Part shown: positions 9,046-19,587 of the stretch, piece after piece | Layout of the letters: each line of letters opens with the position of its first letter | Numbering within the stretch: the stretch's first letter is position 1 | Assembly: GCA_018969295.1 (NCBI GenBank) | Contig: JAGWYN010000050.1 | Location: 1 to 26,387 of the forward strand | Direction of reading: 5' to 3' | From: Chloroflexota bacterium | GTDB taxonomy: Bacteria; Chloroflexota; Anaerolineae; Caldilineales; Caldilineaceae | Length of the DNA stretch: 26,387 nucleotides | Translations under genes and position numbers: made by a program | The notes under the pieces: model-generated | What the model was told of the DNA's origin: nothing | The model's input: the letters and a program-made list of their open reading frames with translations, nothing else | Database searches by the model: none

Positions 9046-9993
9046 ATGACACAAGACTCAGCCAGACGCAGACGTGCAAACAAAACGATCCGCAGCATGC
9101 TGCCCTTCTGGTTGATTTTCCCCACGGTGGCCGTGCTGTTGGCCGTTCAAGTCTACCCTGCGCTCTACACAATCTGGCTGAGCCTGCACGATCGCCAGCC
9201 CGCCGGATGGGAGTGGGTGGGCCCCCGCAATTTCGACCGCCTCTTCAAGATGGGGCTTTTCGGTGAAAGTGTCGGCCACACAGCACTCTTTCTGGTCGGT
9301 TACACCAGCCTCACCCTGCTGCTGGGCTTTTTCATCGCACTTTTGCTCAACCGCAAGCTGAAACTTTCCGGCCTGTATATCACGCTGCTTTTCATCCCAT
9401 GGGTCATCGCCGACATTATCGTCGGCATTGTGTTCCGGCTATTGGTGGTGCCCGATTACGGTCTGCTGGCCGGCATCCTGCAAAACCCAGCACTCTTTCC
9501 ACCTGAAGGGCTCTCGGTGCTGACTGCCTCCAGAGCTGCGGCCTGGGTGGGAGATTTTCCCTTTCCCCCCGCGCCGGCCATGATCTATCTGATTCTGGCT
9601 TCGACCTGGAGGGCGCTCCCCTTCATCATCTTGCTGCTGCTGGCAGCGATGCAGACCGTATCGGCCGAGGTCATCGAAAGCAGCCGCATCGACGGGGCCA
9701 ACAGCAGCCAGGTGGTGCGACATATCCTCGTCCCCCTGATGTTGCCGACATTGGTGGTGGCGCTCTTCAGCCTGACCCTCAGCGGCATGAACGGGGTCGG
9801 CATGGTCTTCAGCCTGACAGGCGGTGGACCTGGCAGCTCTACCGAAGTTTTGAGCTACATGCTCTACGCGCTGGGGTGGCGTCAGCTTGAATTTGGTCGC
9901 GCGGCGGCACTGGCCCTGCTGATCGCTGCGATCAACTGGCTGTTGATCCTGGGTACCCTGCGCGTCACCCGCCTGGAAGAAAGGAACGCCTGA
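9046..9993 (+). CDS. carbohydrate ABC transporter permease, MalF/UgpA type
   Basis: This is one of the two membrane subunits of the CUT1 sugar importer. The 315-residue protein has about six transmembrane helices, the first at about 14-38 and the last just before the C-terminus. The cytoplasmic EAA loop reads ESSRIDGANSSQVVRHILVP, which contacts the transport ATPase. ATG 9046 is preferred because AAGGTGA (9031-9037) lies 8 nt upstream as a ribosome-binding site; an in-frame GTG at 9034 falls inside that site. A 112-nt gap with a stem-loop separates it from the binding-protein gene. The second permease starts 1 nt after its stop. Confidence 0.92.
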   Translation: MTQDSARRRRANKTIRSMLPFWLIFPTVAVLLAVQVYPALYTIWLSLHDRQPAGWEWVGPRNFDRLFKMGLFGESVGHTALFLVGYTSLTLLLGFFIALLLNRKLKLSGLYITLLFIPWVIADIIVGIVFRLLVVPDYGLLAGILQNPALFPPEGLSVLTASRAAAWVGDFPFPPAPAMIYLILASTWRALPFIILLLLAAMQTVSAEVIESSRIDGANSSQVVRHILVPLMLPTLVVALFSLTLSGMNGVGMVFSLTGGGPGSSTEVLSYMLYALGWRQLEFGRAAALALLIAAINWLLILGTLRVTRLEERNA

Positions 9994-9994
9994 C

Positions 9995-10916
<922 letters not shown>

Positions 10917-10927
<11 letters not shown>

Positions 10928-12032
10928 CCTGCAACAGACCCACCCCAGCACCCGCTGCAACCAGCCAGGCCGAGTTGATGCGCCAACGCGTCAGCACTAC
11001 GTAGGAGCCCACAGCCAGCAGGGCGGTCAGCCAGTCCAACACCGCCGTCTGGCCCAACTGCCAGCTTACCCCTGCCATCAGCCCCAACGCCGCTGCATTG
11101 ACGCCGTCCAGCAGCGCAGCGCTCCAGGAGGTTCGCCGCAACCACGGCACGATGTGTCCCAGCCCAGCTACCAGAAAAAACGAGGGCAAAAAAATTCCGA
11201 GCGTGGCAACCAAAGCCCCCGGCACCCCTGCCACCACATAGCCGACAAAGGTGGCCGTTGTGAAGACAGGCCCCGGCGTAAATTGGCCGACCGCCACCGC
11301 ATCCAACAGCTGCTGGTGGGTCAGCCACCCCAGCTGCACAACCAGGTCGTTGTGCAGAAACGCCAACAAGACATACCCGCTGCCGTAAAGCAAAGCACCT
11401 GCTTTGAGAAAGACCCCAAAAAGCTGGGAAAGGCTGGGCTCTCCCTCCAAGCCCACAACACCCAGCCCAGGCAGGGCCCAAACACCACGCCTCCAGAGCC
11501 GATCTCCTGCCGCAACCAGTGCCCCAACACCAAACAACAGCAGCAGTTCATTGGCCCCCAACAGATAAAACAGCAGCACCCCCACAGCCGCTGCCGCCAA
11601 CAACGGGGTTTTAAGCGCACTGCGACCAAGACGCCACAACGCCTGCACCACAATCGCTACAATGACCGGCTTGACCCCATACAAAAGCGCGCCAGCCTGT
11701 GGTGTGCTGCCATATTCTACATAAGCCCAGGCACAGATTCCGACAATCAGCACCGCAGGCAAAATAAAAGAACAGCCCGCCACCAACAACCCACGCCAGC
11801 CCGCCCGCACCTGGCCAATATGGAGCGCCAGCTCGGTCGAGTTGGGGCCCGGCACCAGGTTGACCGCACCGATCATGTCCAGGAAATGCTGCTCCTCGAT
11901 CCAGCGGCGCCGCACCACGACTTCGTCGTGCATCATCGCAATATGGGCCGCCGGCCCCCCAAACGCAGTAAACCCCAACCGAGTAAACAGCCCAGCCAGT
12001 TCAAATAACCGATCGCGGTTGCCGGTGTGCAC
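10917..12032 (-). CDS. chrA: ChrA-type chromate transporter, two-domain form
   Basis: The 371-residue membrane protein has the duplicated structure of long-chain ChrA chromate ion transporters. The first half has FTRLGFTAFGGPAAHIAMM and NLVPGPNSTELALHIG; the second half has AGALLYGSGYVLLAFL and VGQFTPGPVFTTATFVGY. About ten to twelve hydrophobic segments are visible. In well-studied members the protein exports chromate; here the substrate is inferred by family and some relatives may move other anions. The start is a GTG (12030-12032) with a strong AGGAGG site 5 nt upstream. That site directly follows the T-tract of the terminator of the fasciclin gene, so chrA is either expressed by read-through or has its hairpin as a leader. 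Its 3' end overlaps the convergent permease gene by 11 nt. Confidence 0.88.
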
Positions 12033-12044
12033 ACGGTCCTCCTC

Positions 12045-12083
12045 AAAAAACAGTGAGCGGGCGATGGGGTCGCCCGCTCACTG
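12045..12083 (-). terminator. strong rho-independent terminator after the fasciclin gene
   Basis: On the minus strand, a perfect 14-bp stem (arms 12070-12083 and 12051-12064, CAGTGAGCGGGCGA and its complement) with a 5-nt loop is followed by six T (12045-12050). The T-tract leads straight into GAGGAGG, the chrA ribosome-binding site. Confidence 0.88.
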
Positions 12084-12160
12084 CACAAAATTTTCTTGAA
12101 TTCCTTTTCAGCTCTGCTGGCCAGATAAGACAGCAACTCTGAAGCGGACAGCCGCCAGAA

Positions 12161-13144
<984 letters not shown>

Positions 13145-13198
13145 GGTTTATCTCCTGAGTGAAATGTCAATACGGTTGAAAGTAGCCAAGGTTGGAAC

Positions 13199-13252
13199 TG
13201 AACAAGAAGTTACACAAAGTATAAACACATCTTGTTCAATTGCTGTACAGCA
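13199..13252 (-). promoter_or_regulatory. fasciclin gene promoter with nested palindromes
   Basis: On the minus strand TATACT occupies 13223-13218. The position of its -35 (13246-13241, ACAGCA) is poor but lies inside a perfect 12-bp palindrome TGCTGTACAGCA (13241-13252). A second perfect inverted repeat, TGAACAAGA (13199-13207) and TCTTGTTCA (13230-13238), flanks the -10. This suggests regulated transcription with one or two operators; the leader to ATG 13144 would be about 65 nt. Confidence 0.5.
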
Positions 13253-13314
13253 TAACAGCAGTGGACCCGGTGTGGCGGTATTGGTTCTTCCATTCTCACG
13301 ATTTTCTCATGGAA

Positions 13315-13323
13315 TGGTACAAT
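13315..13323 (+). promoter_or_regulatory. possible extended -10 promoter for the unknown TM protein
   Basis: TGGTACAAT has the TG-N extension followed by a good -10 (TACAAT, 13318-13323). No convincing -35 is seen upstream. The start would be near 13330, 20 nt before ATG 13350. Confidence 0.45.
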
Positions 13324-13349
13324 CTGAAGCAAGGGATCGAAAAGCTGGT

Positions 13350-14153
13350 ATGGCACAGATGGTTGAAGCAGTTCGCACATTTTTTGAACAGCTGGGGAGC
13401 ATGCCTTCGCTCCAGCGCATTGTCGTGTCGATGGACTGGGTGGCATGGATCCTGGTGCTGCTGCTGGGAGGGGCCACCCTCGTTGGCGTGTATTTCAGCC
13501 TGACCACGCGCCGGGTTCTGCTGGACAGCGACCAGTTGGAAGCCAGCCCGCAGCTGCTGCTGGCGCGACTCAAACAGGACCCTACCCAGCTGAGCCCGGT
13601 GGCCATTCTCAGCCGGATGGGGGCAGAAGCCACCTTGGAGCTGCTCGAGTATGGGGATCAGCTGCGTGCGCCAGAATGGCGCTACAAGTGGGGCAGCGTG
13701 CGCGAGGAATTGCTTTTTCGGTTGAGCCAACAAAACGCCTTTGGCCCCACCCACACCCTGGCGCACTACTACCGTTGTGCAGACAAACAAGAGCCAGACA
13801 CGTTGCGGATTCGGCGCACAGCGTTGATTCACAAACTGGGACAGCAACGTTATGTCGAGCCAAGTCCGGACGGTGTGGCAACCTGTCTGCGGGTGCGAGC
13901 CCACCCTGCCGAAGTCCAGGGGGATCTGGGCTTTGATGGAGAGACCCAGTGGCTGCTGGCTGACGAGCCAGCGCCTCCTGTGACAGGTCCCCTGGTCGAA
14001 CTCGACCTGATCGATTTTCGCACCGTACAGGACGCCAGCGTGCGCATTCACATCCGGCGTTCACCGATGGTGGGAGGGGGCTTTTGTCTCACCCTGCAAA
14101 AGCGCTATGGGCTTTGGGTTGTGGTGCAGGAAGTGATCGAGTGGGTCAGTTGA
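13350..14153 (+). CDS. unknown protein with one N-terminal transmembrane helix
   Basis: I do not recognise this 267-residue protein. It has a short amphipathic N-terminus, one strong transmembrane helix (about 28-51, from WVAWILVLLLGG), then a soluble region. Residues about 60-150 are helical, with Leu-rich stretches such as LEASPQLLLARLKQDP and ATLELLEYGDQL. The C-terminal 90 residues look beta-rich and end in a basic/aromatic segment (FCLTLQKRYGLWVVVQEV). ATG 13350 lies after a possible extended -10; ATG 13359 is an alternative, and no strong Shine-Dalgarno sequence decides. The open frame extends upstream through the antisense of the FAS1 gene, which is not coding. It ends 4 nt before the next gene, so the two are co-transcribed and may act together in a membrane signalling pair. 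That role is an inference from position only. Confidence 0.7.
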   Translation: MAQMVEAVRTFFEQLGSMPSLQRIVVSMDWVAWILVLLLGGATLVGVYFSLTTRRVLLDSDQLEASPQLLLARLKQDPTQLSPVAILSRMGAEATLELLEYGDQLRAPEWRYKWGSVREELLFRLSQQNAFGPTHTLAHYYRCADKQEPDTLRIRRTALIHKLGQQRYVEPSPDGVATCLRVRAHPAEVQGDLGFDGETQWLLADEPAPPVTGPLVELDLIDFRTVQDASVRIHIRRSPMVGGGFCLTLQKRYGLWVVVQEVIEWVS

Positions 14154-14157
14154 GAGC

Positions 14158-16125
14158 ATGACAGCGTGGCTCAATTTTGTCAACGTGTTGGTCTCCAGTG
14201 CACTGGTCATTCTCACCTTTGCACTGTTGGCCTATACGCTGACCTACAATTTTCGCAACCCAGTTGCGCGTCGCTTTGCGCTGTTGCTGGCCTGCTTGAT
14301 GGTGGTGTTCGCCTCGGATGTCGCCCTCGACAGCGTCGCCTCGGCGGCTTCGGCGAACCGTTGGCTGCGTTTGCAGTGGCTGGGCATTGCAACGGCCCCC
14401 GCTGCGGCCTATCTTTTTTCACTTTCTGTGCTGGCCACCACCAACTACCGTCTTCGGCGGAGACGGTGGCTCGGGCTGGTCGCTGGGCTGCTCTCGGCGG
14501 CCAGCGCGCTCGATGCCCTCTTTGGCAGCGCGATCGTCGGACAGGTCTTTTTTCAGAGGCCGCTGAGTTATCTGGAGGGGGGGCCACTCTTTTGGCCCTT
14601 TGCCTTCTACTACGGGCTGACCAGCGGGCTGGCCTGGGCCAATATCAGCAAAGCTCGCCAGCGCTGTTTGACAGCCAGCACCCGCACGCGCATGGCCTAT
14701 CTGCAGACAGGCTTTGTGGCGCCGGCCATCGCCGTCTTTCCCTACCTGATTGCCTTTGCCCTGCTTTTTGGCCCGCGCGAATCTGGCTGGCTGGTGCTGC
14801 TGGTCTCGATCCTCGGCAATGTGGCTGTCGGGTTTTTGCTGCTGTTGATGAGCTACACGGTCGCCTATTTTGGGGTTGTCACCCCTGACCGCGTCGTGCG
14901 CTACCGGCTGCTGCGCTTTTTCATGCGTGGACCGGTCGTCGCCATCCTGGTCATCCTGGCCATTCAGACCACACCGTCGCTCGAACGCTGGCTCGGCCTG
15001 CCGCGCAATGTGATCCTGTTCAGCGTCCTCACGGGCGTCATCGTTTTGAGCCAGCTGTTGCTCAGCGTCACCAAATCTGCGGTGGACCAGCTGATCTACC
15101 GCGAGGATCGAGAAGAAATCGCCTGGCTGCGCGAGTTGGACCGGCGTATGCTGGCCACCACTGACCTGCGTCAGCTGCTCGAAAACAATCTGGCCGCACT
15201 GTGCGAGCTGCTGCGTGCCCCGTCTGCCTTTGCGGCAGCTGTGGTCGGCCCTGACCTGATTCTGGAGGCGACCCTCGGCAGCGAGACAGAACGAAACCAG
15301 ATTCTGGCCATCCAGGATTGGTCCGATGCGCTGGGGCAGGTGCTGCGCTCGGCCCCGCAAGAGACCCGTCTTCCTCTTTTTCACCGTGGCTACTGGCTGT
15401 GGCCCCTGACCGAAACAGCCAGCACAGAAAATTCCCAGCACGTGATCGGCCTGCTCGGCGCCCAGGCCCACACCCAGACGCCGCTGTTGAACGGCAGCGA
15501 AGTACAGGCGGTCGAAACCATTCTTGGCCGCACAGCCCAGGCGCTCACCGACCGCAAACTCCAGCAGAGCATGCTGGCCAATCTGCGCTACATCATTCCA
15601 GATCTCGAACGCATCCAACAGCTGCGCGGCAAAGTGCCCTACGCAACCGCTGACAGCGCACGCGAGCCGCTGCTGATGCTGCTTGACCCCAGCCCGATCC
15701 ACAGCCCCGAATTTGAGGCCTGGGTCAAGGATGCCCTCAGCCACTACTGGGGCGGCCCCAAACTGACCCAGAGCCCGCTGATCCGGCTGCGCGTCGTCGG
15801 CGAAACGATCCAGCTGGCCGGCGACGACCCCAGTCGCGCCCTGCGCCTGGTGATCGGTCAGGCGCTGGAGCGGCTCAGGCCAGAAGGCAAACAAAACTTC
15901 ACAGCCCCAGAATGGCTGCTTTACAATATCCTGGAACTGCGCTTCGTCCAAGGACGCAAAATTCGAGAGATTGCCGACCGTCTGGCAATCAGCGAGAGCG
16001 ACCTCTATCGCAAGCAGCGTGTCGCCATCGGCCAGCTGGCGCGCATCCTTTCCGACATGGAGCAGACCAACGCCGCCGAGTCGCCCGCCCTCAAGGCGCA
16101 CGAAGCCGACGCTCCCCCCTGTTGA
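14158..16125 (+). CDS. multi-TM / GAF-like / C-terminal helix-turn-helix membrane protein
   Basis: The 655-residue protein starts with seven hydrophobic helices resembling the N-terminal 7TM sensor region of some histidine kinases, followed by two more (about 258-315). A short helical linker (YREDREEIAWLRELDRRMLA) precedes a GAF-like domain (about 330-470). After a further alpha/beta region, the C-terminus (about 580-635) carries LRFVQGRKIREIADRLAISESDLYRKQRVAI. That segment looks like a winged or sigma-region-4-type helix-turn-helix, with the recognition helix around ISESDLYRKQR. No histidine kinase, cyclase or GGDEF domain is present. It may be a membrane-bound one-component regulator that senses a ligand and binds DNA directly; alternatively the HTH-like segment binds protein. 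It lies 4 nt after the unknown TM protein. Confidence 0.75.
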   Translation: MTAWLNFVNVLVSSALVILTFALLAYTLTYNFRNPVARRFALLLACLMVVFASDVALDSVASAASANRWLRLQWLGIATAPAAAYLFSLSVLATTNYRLRRRRWLGLVAGLLSAASALDALFGSAIVGQVFFQRPLSYLEGGPLFWPFAFYYGLTSGLAWANISKARQRCLTASTRTRMAYLQTGFVAPAIAVFPYLIAFALLFGPRESGWLVLLVSILGNVAVGFLLLLMSYTVAYFGVVTPDRVVRYRLLRFFMRGPVVAILVILAIQTTPSLERWLGLPRNVILFSVLTGVIVLSQLLLSVTKSAVDQLIYREDREEIAWLRELDRRMLATTDLRQLLENNLAALCELLRAPSAFAAAVVGPDLILEATLGSETERNQILAIQDWSDALGQVLRSAPQETRLPLFHRGYWLWPLTETASTENSQHVIGLLGAQAHTQTPLLNGSEVQAVETILGRTAQALTDRKLQQSMLANLRYIIPDLERIQQLRGKVPYATADSAREPLLMLLDPSPIHSPEFEAWVKDALSHYWGGPKLTQSPLIRLRVVGETIQLAGDDPSRALRLVIGQALERLRPEGKQNFTAPEWLLYNILELRFVQGRKIREIADRLAISESDLYRKQRVAIGQLARILSDMEQTNAAESPALKAHEADAPPC

Positions 16126-16299
16126 ACGCAGCCCCCGCCCTCCTTTCTCCCAAATTGACCGCAACAGATCTGCGCTCTTCAACGTCTTCTTTGGATAGAG
16201 GGTTCAGCCGTTGCAACGGACGCCCCCACCAGAACGGGGAGGCAAAATTCTGCTGTCGTACACTCCTGCCTGGTCAACCAGATGGCTGGTTTCGGACGT

Positions 16300-16321
16300 T
16301 GCACAGTGGACGCGTTGTGCA
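16300..16321. repeat. inverted repeat TGCACA-N10-TGTGCA upstream of the lipoprotein gene
   Basis: Arms 16300-16305 and 16316-16321 are perfect complements, centred about 50 nt before ATG 16364. It may be an operator or a leader hairpin. The whole 238-nt gap (16126-16363) has no coding signal, and only a weak promoter-like pair (TTGTGC at 16315-16320 with an A/T-rich stretch at about 16336-16343) is visible. Confidence 0.35.
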
Positions 16322-16363
16322 GTCAAGTAGGTTCACGATAAAAATCTGTTCAAGGAGGCCAAG

Positions 16364-18091
16364 ATGGCTGTCTTCAAACATGTGTGGTTCTCGAGCTGGC
16401 TGCTCAGCCTGTTGCTCACCAGCTGCATTACAGTCAACCCTGGCTTCACATTCCCAACAACCCCACCGCCGCCGACGTTGGCCGATTTCAACGGGCGCCT
16501 GATTGCAGCGCTGGTCAACCGCGACAGTGCAACACTGCAGACGTTGATGGGCACACAGTTTCTCCTGGCAGACTGGCCAGCAGCCGGCCAGGAGATGACC
16601 TCAGACCAGGCCCTGCTCCAGCTTCAGGATCGACTGCTGGCTCCGCTGCAGTCGATCAGTTTCGTCCCGCAAGAAGTTGCAGCCGGATGGCTGGGGGACA
16701 GCGATCCGTTGAGCCTGTGGCCTGCCCAGGTCAGCCCCGTCGCTGCGCTGGGGCTGCGCGTCCAAGGCCCCAACACGACCGACGAGATCCTGCTGGCAAT
16801 TTCCCAGGTGGAGGGAGGGCCGTTCTTCTGGTCCGCAGCCATCCTGGCCAGAGACGGTTTTGCCGCTGCTCCCCTGCCAGCTACCAGCGTCCCCCCAGCC
16901 CCGCCACCCTCCGACCTGCTGCCCACTGAAGTCACACGCCTGCTGGTGCTGGGCACAGTCGGCCTCTTCGAAGGGCCCGGAAGCACCTTTCGCCAGCTTG
17001 GGCTGGCCGAACGTGGATTCACCTACACCGTGCTCGGGGTCAGCCCAGACAGCCAGTGGTGGGCTGTTCGCTGCGAGCTCGGCACACAGCCCTGCTGGAT
17101 CGGGACAAACCCCACCCTGGTGCGCCCGATCAGCCAGACAGCGCCCCCTGCTGCCTCCCACACAGCAGCGCCTACCGCGCTGCCACCTGCCTACCCGATC
17201 CAGATCCAGTTTGGGCCAGGAGAGACCAACGCCGTCCGCAGCGGAACCCTGCCTGCAAGCCAATTCCAACAGTATCTTTTCCAGGCACTGGCTGGCCAGT
17301 CGGCACGCATTCTGCTCGATTCACCCGGGGACCAGGCCAATTTCGCCCTCCAGGGGCTGGACGACGGTGTCATCTACAAACCCTTTTCCAGCCTAGCTCG
17401 CGAGACCCGCCTGATCCTGCCCACAACGCAGCAGTATCTGATTTCGATCAACGGCCCCCTCGCCATCCGCTACCAAATTGAGCTGATCGTGCAACCGTTG
17501 AACCCGACGCCTACCCCTGCCAGACCGGAACGGATCCTCTTCGCACCTGGAGCCATCCGTGCGACACGCGATGGATCACTCTGGGCCCATACCCCACGCA
17601 CCTATCTTTTCGGTGCAATGGCCGGACAAACTGCACAGATCCGTTTCGGTTCTCCCAGCCCAGCTGCTTCCTTTGCCGTAGAGGGAAGCAGCGACGGCGT
17701 ACTTTATAAATCGATGACAGAGCCCTCACGAGAGTGGAGGTGGCTCCTGCCAGCCACGCAAGAGTATTTGATCACCGTTCAGGCACCAGTCAATACTTCG
17801 TTCACGTTGGAGCTGACCATCCCACCTGCACCGACTGCTGCACCGACTGCTGCACCGACTGCTGCACCGACTGCTGCACCGACTGAGGAGCCGACCGTCG
17901 CGCCGACTGTCGCGCCGACTGTCGCGCCGACCGCCACAGCGACTGAGGAGCCGACCGTCGCGCCGACTGTCGCGCCGACTGTCGCGCCGACCGCCACAGC
18001 GACTGAGGAGCCGACCGTCGCGCCGACTGTCGCGCCGACTGCCACAGCGATCGAAGAACCAACCGAGCAACCGACTGCCACACCTGGCTGA
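16364..18091 (+). CDS. surface lipoprotein: SH3-like domain, duplicated beta domains, Thr/Pro repeat tail
   Basis: The 575-residue protein is a lipoprotein by its signal peptide ending LLTSC (Cys21). Residues about 40-175 form a globular domain I do not recognise. Residues about 188-248 (VLGTVGLFEGPGSTFRQL and following) resemble bacterial SH3 domains. Two similar beta domains follow (about 277-380 and 387-485), each with a FGPG/FAPG start, a YLFQA/YLFGA core and an LPTTQQYLI/LPATQEYLI motif, in the manner of PPC-type domains. The tail (487-575) is a run of APTAAPT, APTVAPT and EEPTVAPT units encoded by DNA tandem repeats. ATG 16364 has an AAGGAGG site at ideal spacing. There is no C-terminal sorting motif, so it is held by its lipid. 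The exact role is unknown; binding or cell-surface display is plausible. Confidence 0.8.
   Translation: MAVFKHVWFSSWLLSLLLTSCITVNPGFTFPTTPPPPTLADFNGRLIAALVNRDSATLQTLMGTQFLLADWPAAGQEMTSDQALLQLQDRLLAPLQSISFVPQEVAAGWLGDSDPLSLWPAQVSPVAALGLRVQGPNTTDEILLAISQVEGGPFFWSAAILARDGFAAAPLPATSVPPAPPPSDLLPTEVTRLLVLGTVGLFEGPGSTFRQLGLAERGFTYTVLGVSPDSQWWAVRCELGTQPCWIGTNPTLVRPISQTAPPAASHTAAPTALPPAYPIQIQFGPGETNAVRSGTLPASQFQQYLFQALAGQSARILLDSPGDQANFALQGLDDGVIYKPFSSLARETRLILPTTQQYLISINGPLAIRYQIELIVQPLNPTPTPARPERILFAPGAIRATRDGSLWAHTPRTYLFGAMAGQTAQIRFGSPSPAASFAVEGSSDGVLYKSMTEPSREWRWLLPATQEYLITVQAPVNTSFTLELTIPPAPTAAPTAAPTAAPTAAPTEEPTVAPTVAPTVAPTATATEEPTVAPTVAPTVAPTATATEEPTVAPTVAPTATAIEEPTEQPTATPG
17828..18040. repeat. 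tandem repeats (12-bp and 60-bp) in the lipoprotein tail
   Basis: Positions about 17828-17882 hold four to five copies of a 12-bp unit, CACCGACTGCTG. From 17881 a 60-bp unit is present twice with identical sequence (17881-17940 and 17941-18000), then as a partial copy to about 18040. The 60-bp unit itself contains CGCCGACTGTCG repeats. All units are multiples of three, so copy-number change keeps the frame. Confidence 0.95.
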
Positions 18092-18148
18092 AGTGGGTGA
18101 TCATTCTGAAAAAACAGCAGGAGGGAGAGGGCCAGCGAAATTCCAGGT

Positions 18149-19531
18149 TCAACGTTCGCCGAAGTCCACCAGCGCACTCATCCTCCAAAGCAGACGACCG
18201 TCGTGGCCTTCTGGCTCAATCCTTACCCGGTAGACGATGTCGCCGTTCAGCTGTTCGTCGATCGACAGGTCCTGCTGGGAAAACAGCCCATCTGCCAGAG
18301 CGACCTGGCTGGGCGCACCGACCGGCCGGACAGAGTGCACCCTGCCCGGCAGCGCCAGCCCGGGCAAGGCGTCAAAGGTGATATCAACTGCTGCACCGAT
18401 CTCGATGCTGGCCACATCGAGTTCAGTCAACCCCAAGGTTTCGATCTGCCAGTTGGAAAGGTCAGCCATCTGGAGGACAGGGGTGCCCGGAGAGACTGTC
18501 TCGCCCCGCTCGATCGCCAGGCCTGTGACGGTTCCGTCAAAGGGGGCCCGCAGTTCGGTCTCTGCCAGGGCAACCAGGGCTTCCTGCATGAGCGCCACGG
18601 CAACATCGACATCTCCTTGGGCGACGGCGATCTCTTCGGCCCGGGAGCCAGACTGGACCCCCTCCAGCACGGCCTGGGCCTCGCGCACCAACGCTTCTGC
18701 ACCTGCCACCTCACCGGGCTCGGCCCGACGAAGCGCGTCCAGCTCCGCCTGGGCCACCTTGACTGCTGCCGCCAGTGCAGCTGCAGCTTCAGGCGATGCG
18801 CCCTGTTCCAGAAGCTGCAGCGTGGCTTGCGCGGCGTTGTACGCAGCAGTCGCCTCCTGCAGATCCATCGCTTCGGAGCGCATTCCGATATTGGGATCCC
18901 CGCGCACCTGGTTGTAGGCAGCCCGAGCGGACTCCAATTGCACCCGCGCCAGTTCCAGTTCGGCAGTCGCCTCGACCACAGCCAACGGATCAGCCTCTGC
19001 TGTCCCCACCCGGTATTCGGCCTGTGCCTGCACCACTGCGGCTTCCGCAACGGCGATCGCCCCTGGGAGCACCCCTTCTACCAGCCTGGCATAGTTTGCC
19101 GCAGCGGCATCCAAAGCAGCTTCCCTCTGGGCAATTTCTGTGGGCCGAGCGCCTGCTTCGAGCAAAGCCAACGCCGCTCGTGCCCGGTTCAAAGCAGCCT
19201 GCGCCTGTGCGACCTGCACCCTTTGGCGATCGTCTTTGAGCTTGACCAGCAGCTGGCCGGCCACCACAAGTTCCCCTTCTTCGACCAGCACCTTCTGCAC
19301 CCCGCCTTCGATCGAAAAGCCGATCTCGGCGCTGCGAACCGGCACAACGCTGGCGGCAGCGCGCACACGGTGCGCAGTGGGGGCTCTGTCCGGATCGCCC
19401 TGTTCGAGCAGCTGCGGCAGGCTCGCTGGGAGCGCGGGTGCAACCTGTGGCCAAGGCATCCATGTATAGCTGATATAGACCAGAAGTACTGCCAGAGCAA
19501 CCCCTGAGAGTACCCACCAGGGTTTTATCAT
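18149..19531 (-). CDS. second membrane fusion protein (HlyD/DevB type) of the export locus
   Basis: The 460-residue periplasmic adaptor has an N-terminal signal anchor (about 5-25), a biotinyl-lipoyl half-motif (EIGFSIEGGVQKVLVEEGE with VAGQLLVKL), a long Ala/Glu/Gln-rich coiled coil (about 110-345), the second lipoyl half (ETELRAPFDGTVTGLAIERG) and a beta-barrel end. It is paralogous to the protein at 21644-23044, sharing the coiled-coil layout and the terminal RLLWRMSALVDFG pattern, but it has an insertion before the end. Proteins of this class link an inner-membrane ABC permease to the outside or to an outer-membrane channel. ATG 19531 has AGAGGG just upstream. A 141-nt gap with a candidate promoter separates it from the ATPase gene, so it may be expressed separately. 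Confidence 0.88.
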   Translation of the reverse strand: MIKPWWVLSGVALAVLLVYISYTWMPWPQVAPALPASLPQLLEQGDPDRAPTAHRVRAAASVVPVRSAEIGFSIEGGVQKVLVEEGELVVAGQLLVKLKDDRQRVQVAQAQAALNRARAALALLEAGARPTEIAQREAALDAAAANYARLVEGVLPGAIAVAEAAVVQAQAEYRVGTAEADPLAVVEATAELELARVQLESARAAYNQVRGDPNIGMRSEAMDLQEATAAYNAAQATLQLLEQGASPEAAAALAAAVKVAQAELDALRRAEPGEVAGAEALVREAQAVLEGVQSGSRAEEIAVAQGDVDVAVALMQEALVALAETELRAPFDGTVTGLAIERGETVSPGTPVLQMADLSNWQIETLGLTELDVASIEIGAAVDITFDALPGLALPGRVHSVRPVGAPSQVALADGLFSQQDLSIDEQLNGDIVYRVRIEPEGHDGRLLWRMSALVDFGER

Positions 19532-19587
19532 CGCCCTCTACCTGTCTTATTTTTCGGCGTGCCCCTCACACAATCCAACGAAGGGCC

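Noticed and set aside
16268..16282. CTGGTCAACCAG near-palindrome before the surface lipoprotein gene
   Set aside because: It is short and not centred on any promoter element, and such matches are expected by chance in GC-rich DNA.
17828..18040. Possible CRISPR array
   Set aside because: The repeats are contiguous, without unique spacers, and code in frame for the Thr/Pro tail.
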